Assembly (NCBI GenBank): GCA_002345725.1
Contig: DDWP01000088.1
Span: 4,294 to 18,797, forward strand
Direction of reading: 5' to 3'
Origin: Candidatus Shapirobacteria bacterium UBA2283
GTDB taxonomy: Bacteria > Patescibacteriota > Microgenomatia > UBA12405
Length of the DNA: 14,504 bases
In this document: positions 14,301 to 14,504 of the stretch, one piece after another
Position numbering within the stretch: the stretch's first letter is position 1
How the letters are laid out: the number at the start of each line of letters is the position of its first letter
The notes under the pieces: model-generated
Told to the model about the DNA's origin: nothing
The model's input: only the letters and a program-made list of their open reading frames with translations
Database searches by the model: none
Position numbers and translations under genes: made by a program

Positions 14301-14446
14301 TTGAGGATATTAGCGATACGTAGGGCAATTGTTTGAGTTTTTCCTGTACCGGCACCAGCGATAACCATAACTGGACCTTCGAGAGTATCGACTGCTTGGC
14401 GTTGGGCTGGGTTTAACTTTTGGTATTCGGAATTAAAGTCTGGCAC
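11393..14446 (-). CDS. UvrD/PcrA-like SF1A helicase with C-terminal RecB/Cas4-like nuclease domain
   Basis: This 1017-residue protein has all SF1A helicase motifs: the Q-motif region LNPAQRQAV, Walker A AGAGTGKT (30-37), Walker B VDEYQDTN (about 308-315), GDDDQSIFRFQGA, NNYRS, TAHKAKGLEF (about 636-645) and DERRLFYVALTRAK (about 688-702). A PD-(D/E)XK nuclease module follows from about residue 775: LRCPFCFYHN, GTAIHAAL, GKIDLINVV, VDFKTGN and FRQLVFYKLL. The architecture resembles AddA and helicase-nuclease fusions rather than plain UvrD. A partner AddB is not visible. Cysteines for an AddB/Cas4-type Fe-S cluster are incomplete (only one near the C-terminus). The start is GTG at 14446, 7 nt after a TATACT -10 box. 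It is the first gene of the repair operon, and its TGA overlaps the HAD start. Confidence 0.93.
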   Translation of the reverse strand: MPDFNSEYQKLNPAQRQAVDTLEGPVMVIAGAGTGKTQTIALRIANILNKTQTPPSSILCLTFTDSAAFNMRSRLVSIIGSTAYSLKIHTFHSFCNEVIQSHPEYFILAKEAKVLDQLEQIEIFRQLIDQLPDGATLKPWGDKYYYQRDISSQIQTLKRENVTTDTFRKLIDSEIDFVDKSKDIYDQLKLLRANKSLEQQLLSLVSALPQTPLITYHLSLFQNGGYDIGAAKSPVVNFKNALLHLIENFVKNIPKQEELLVLYSGYQSTLKSRGIYDFDDMILFVLQAFKDHPDLLLEHQEKFQYILVDEYQDTNSSQNQIIDLLGSYFDNPNIFVVGDDDQSIFRFQGASLENLQNFLTKYKVDPIVLINNYRSHQLILDSAASVINHNQNRLGNLIKNIDKSLKSVTTIDPDPINLTVADSPISENYLVASKIRELLDNNVPASEIAIIYRNNSDSTDLVEQLNQLNIPFYLASDQNILTSKPILHLINLLKLINDPNDLTLLYPVLSSEFVNFDPLDLLHHIRHESLSEKSDKKLKQFNLRLAKARVRLQRYSLDKFFNITIRKFKFLNYCLKENNISVLNQLHTFYSLLKQLCLEKDMSLSDFLNRLDLYIENNIPLPTPPLTTNISSSVQLMTAHKAKGLEFSHVFVIQCLDKKWGNNPDRSVIKLPPGIINTEVSLELADANEDERRLFYVALTRAKSQIYLSYSSKSNSNRDQLPSVFLSEIDPKLIETTNLNSDIKELSLKNLFSPKLKSSRSLVSIENYLHQYLTTDYIFNVTHLNSYLRCPFCFYHNTILRVPQSKDKFSSFGTAIHAALSDAYTGKDPHSKFISVLQHEQLPKGDYQESLTKGQKLLDEYLKNYNITSSNSIVDFDFKHDHVHLDDIPLTGKIDLINVVDDKNVEVVDFKTGNPDGKYKELSQDGDYFRQLVFYKLLSTLDPNFKYTVVKATIDFVEKSRSKNNYLRKEYEITPEHLESLKSQIKDIYQKILNQDFYHIGENCKNKKNLHYLLHSK

Positions 14447-14453
14447 TGTTAAT

Positions 14454-14459
14454 AGTATA
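14454..14459 (-). promoter_or_regulatory. -10 box of the helicase-nuclease operon
   Basis: TATACT on the minus strand ends 7 nt before the GTG start codon, so the transcript would be leaderless. No convincing -35 is seen in the AT-rich DNA at 16-18 nt, so the call is weaker than the other promoters. Confidence 0.45.
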
Positions 14460-14504
14460 CCGATAAATTAAAAATGATAAAGTTATATCCTATAGTGTAT
14501 AATA

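Noticed and set aside
812..14446. Possible UGA recoding (glycine), as in some CPR lineages
   Set aside because: TGA ends infB, the 100-codon gene and the helicase gene at positions that coincide with the starts of following genes, and no in-frame TGA is needed to complete a known domain.

Overview
This 14.5 kb window reads as bacterial chromosome from a small, AT-rich genome, most likely a Candidate Phyla Radiation (Patescibacteria) member, perhaps Microgenomates. The taxonomic call is an inference. It rests on pared-down housekeeping proteins (IF-2 reduced to its GTPase and C-terminal core, NusA without C-terminal extensions, 246-residue HrcA, 144-residue GrpE, zinc-finger-less DnaJ), tight packing with ATGA stop/start overlaps, and scarce Shine-Dalgarno sequences. 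TGA is used as a stop, so the UGA-recoded CPR lineages (Gracilibacteria, Absconditabacteria) are unlikely.

Three minus-strand gene blocks run through the window, read here in transcription order. Block 1 (14446 to 8488) encodes a UvrD/PcrA-type helicase fused to a RecB/Cas4-like nuclease domain, a HAD hydrolase, a Nudix hydrolase, dUTPase, RmuC and a small membrane protein. It is a plausible DNA repair and nucleotide-pool cleaning operon. Block 2 (7741 to 3359) is a heat-shock operon: hrcA, grpE, dnaK, an unrecognised 100-codon gene, and a type B dnaJ. A degenerate but correctly spaced CIRCE operator lies over the hrcA promoter, and an intrinsic terminator follows dnaJ. Block 3 (3270 to the left edge) is nusA, infB and a DHH-family gene cut by the window edge.

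Between blocks 1 and 2 sit two unrecognised plus-strand genes (7823-8143 and 8256-8528). Each has its own strong sigma70-type promoter, with the -10 box so close to the start codon that the mRNA should be leaderless or nearly so. The same geometry is seen at hrcA, and more weakly at uvrD.

The points most worth a second look are: a DHH-family protein that has lost almost all its metal ligands; an extended -10 / terminator / nusA arrangement that looks like NusA autoattenuation; the recurrent leaderless promoter layout; an inverted repeat filling the promoter of the 90-codon gene; two 28-bp palindromes sharing the same arms between dnaK and the next gene; the unknown gene between dnaK and dnaJ; and catalytic-motif substitutions in the HAD and Nudix proteins. 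No CRISPR array, tRNA, rRNA, transposase or integrase was seen.
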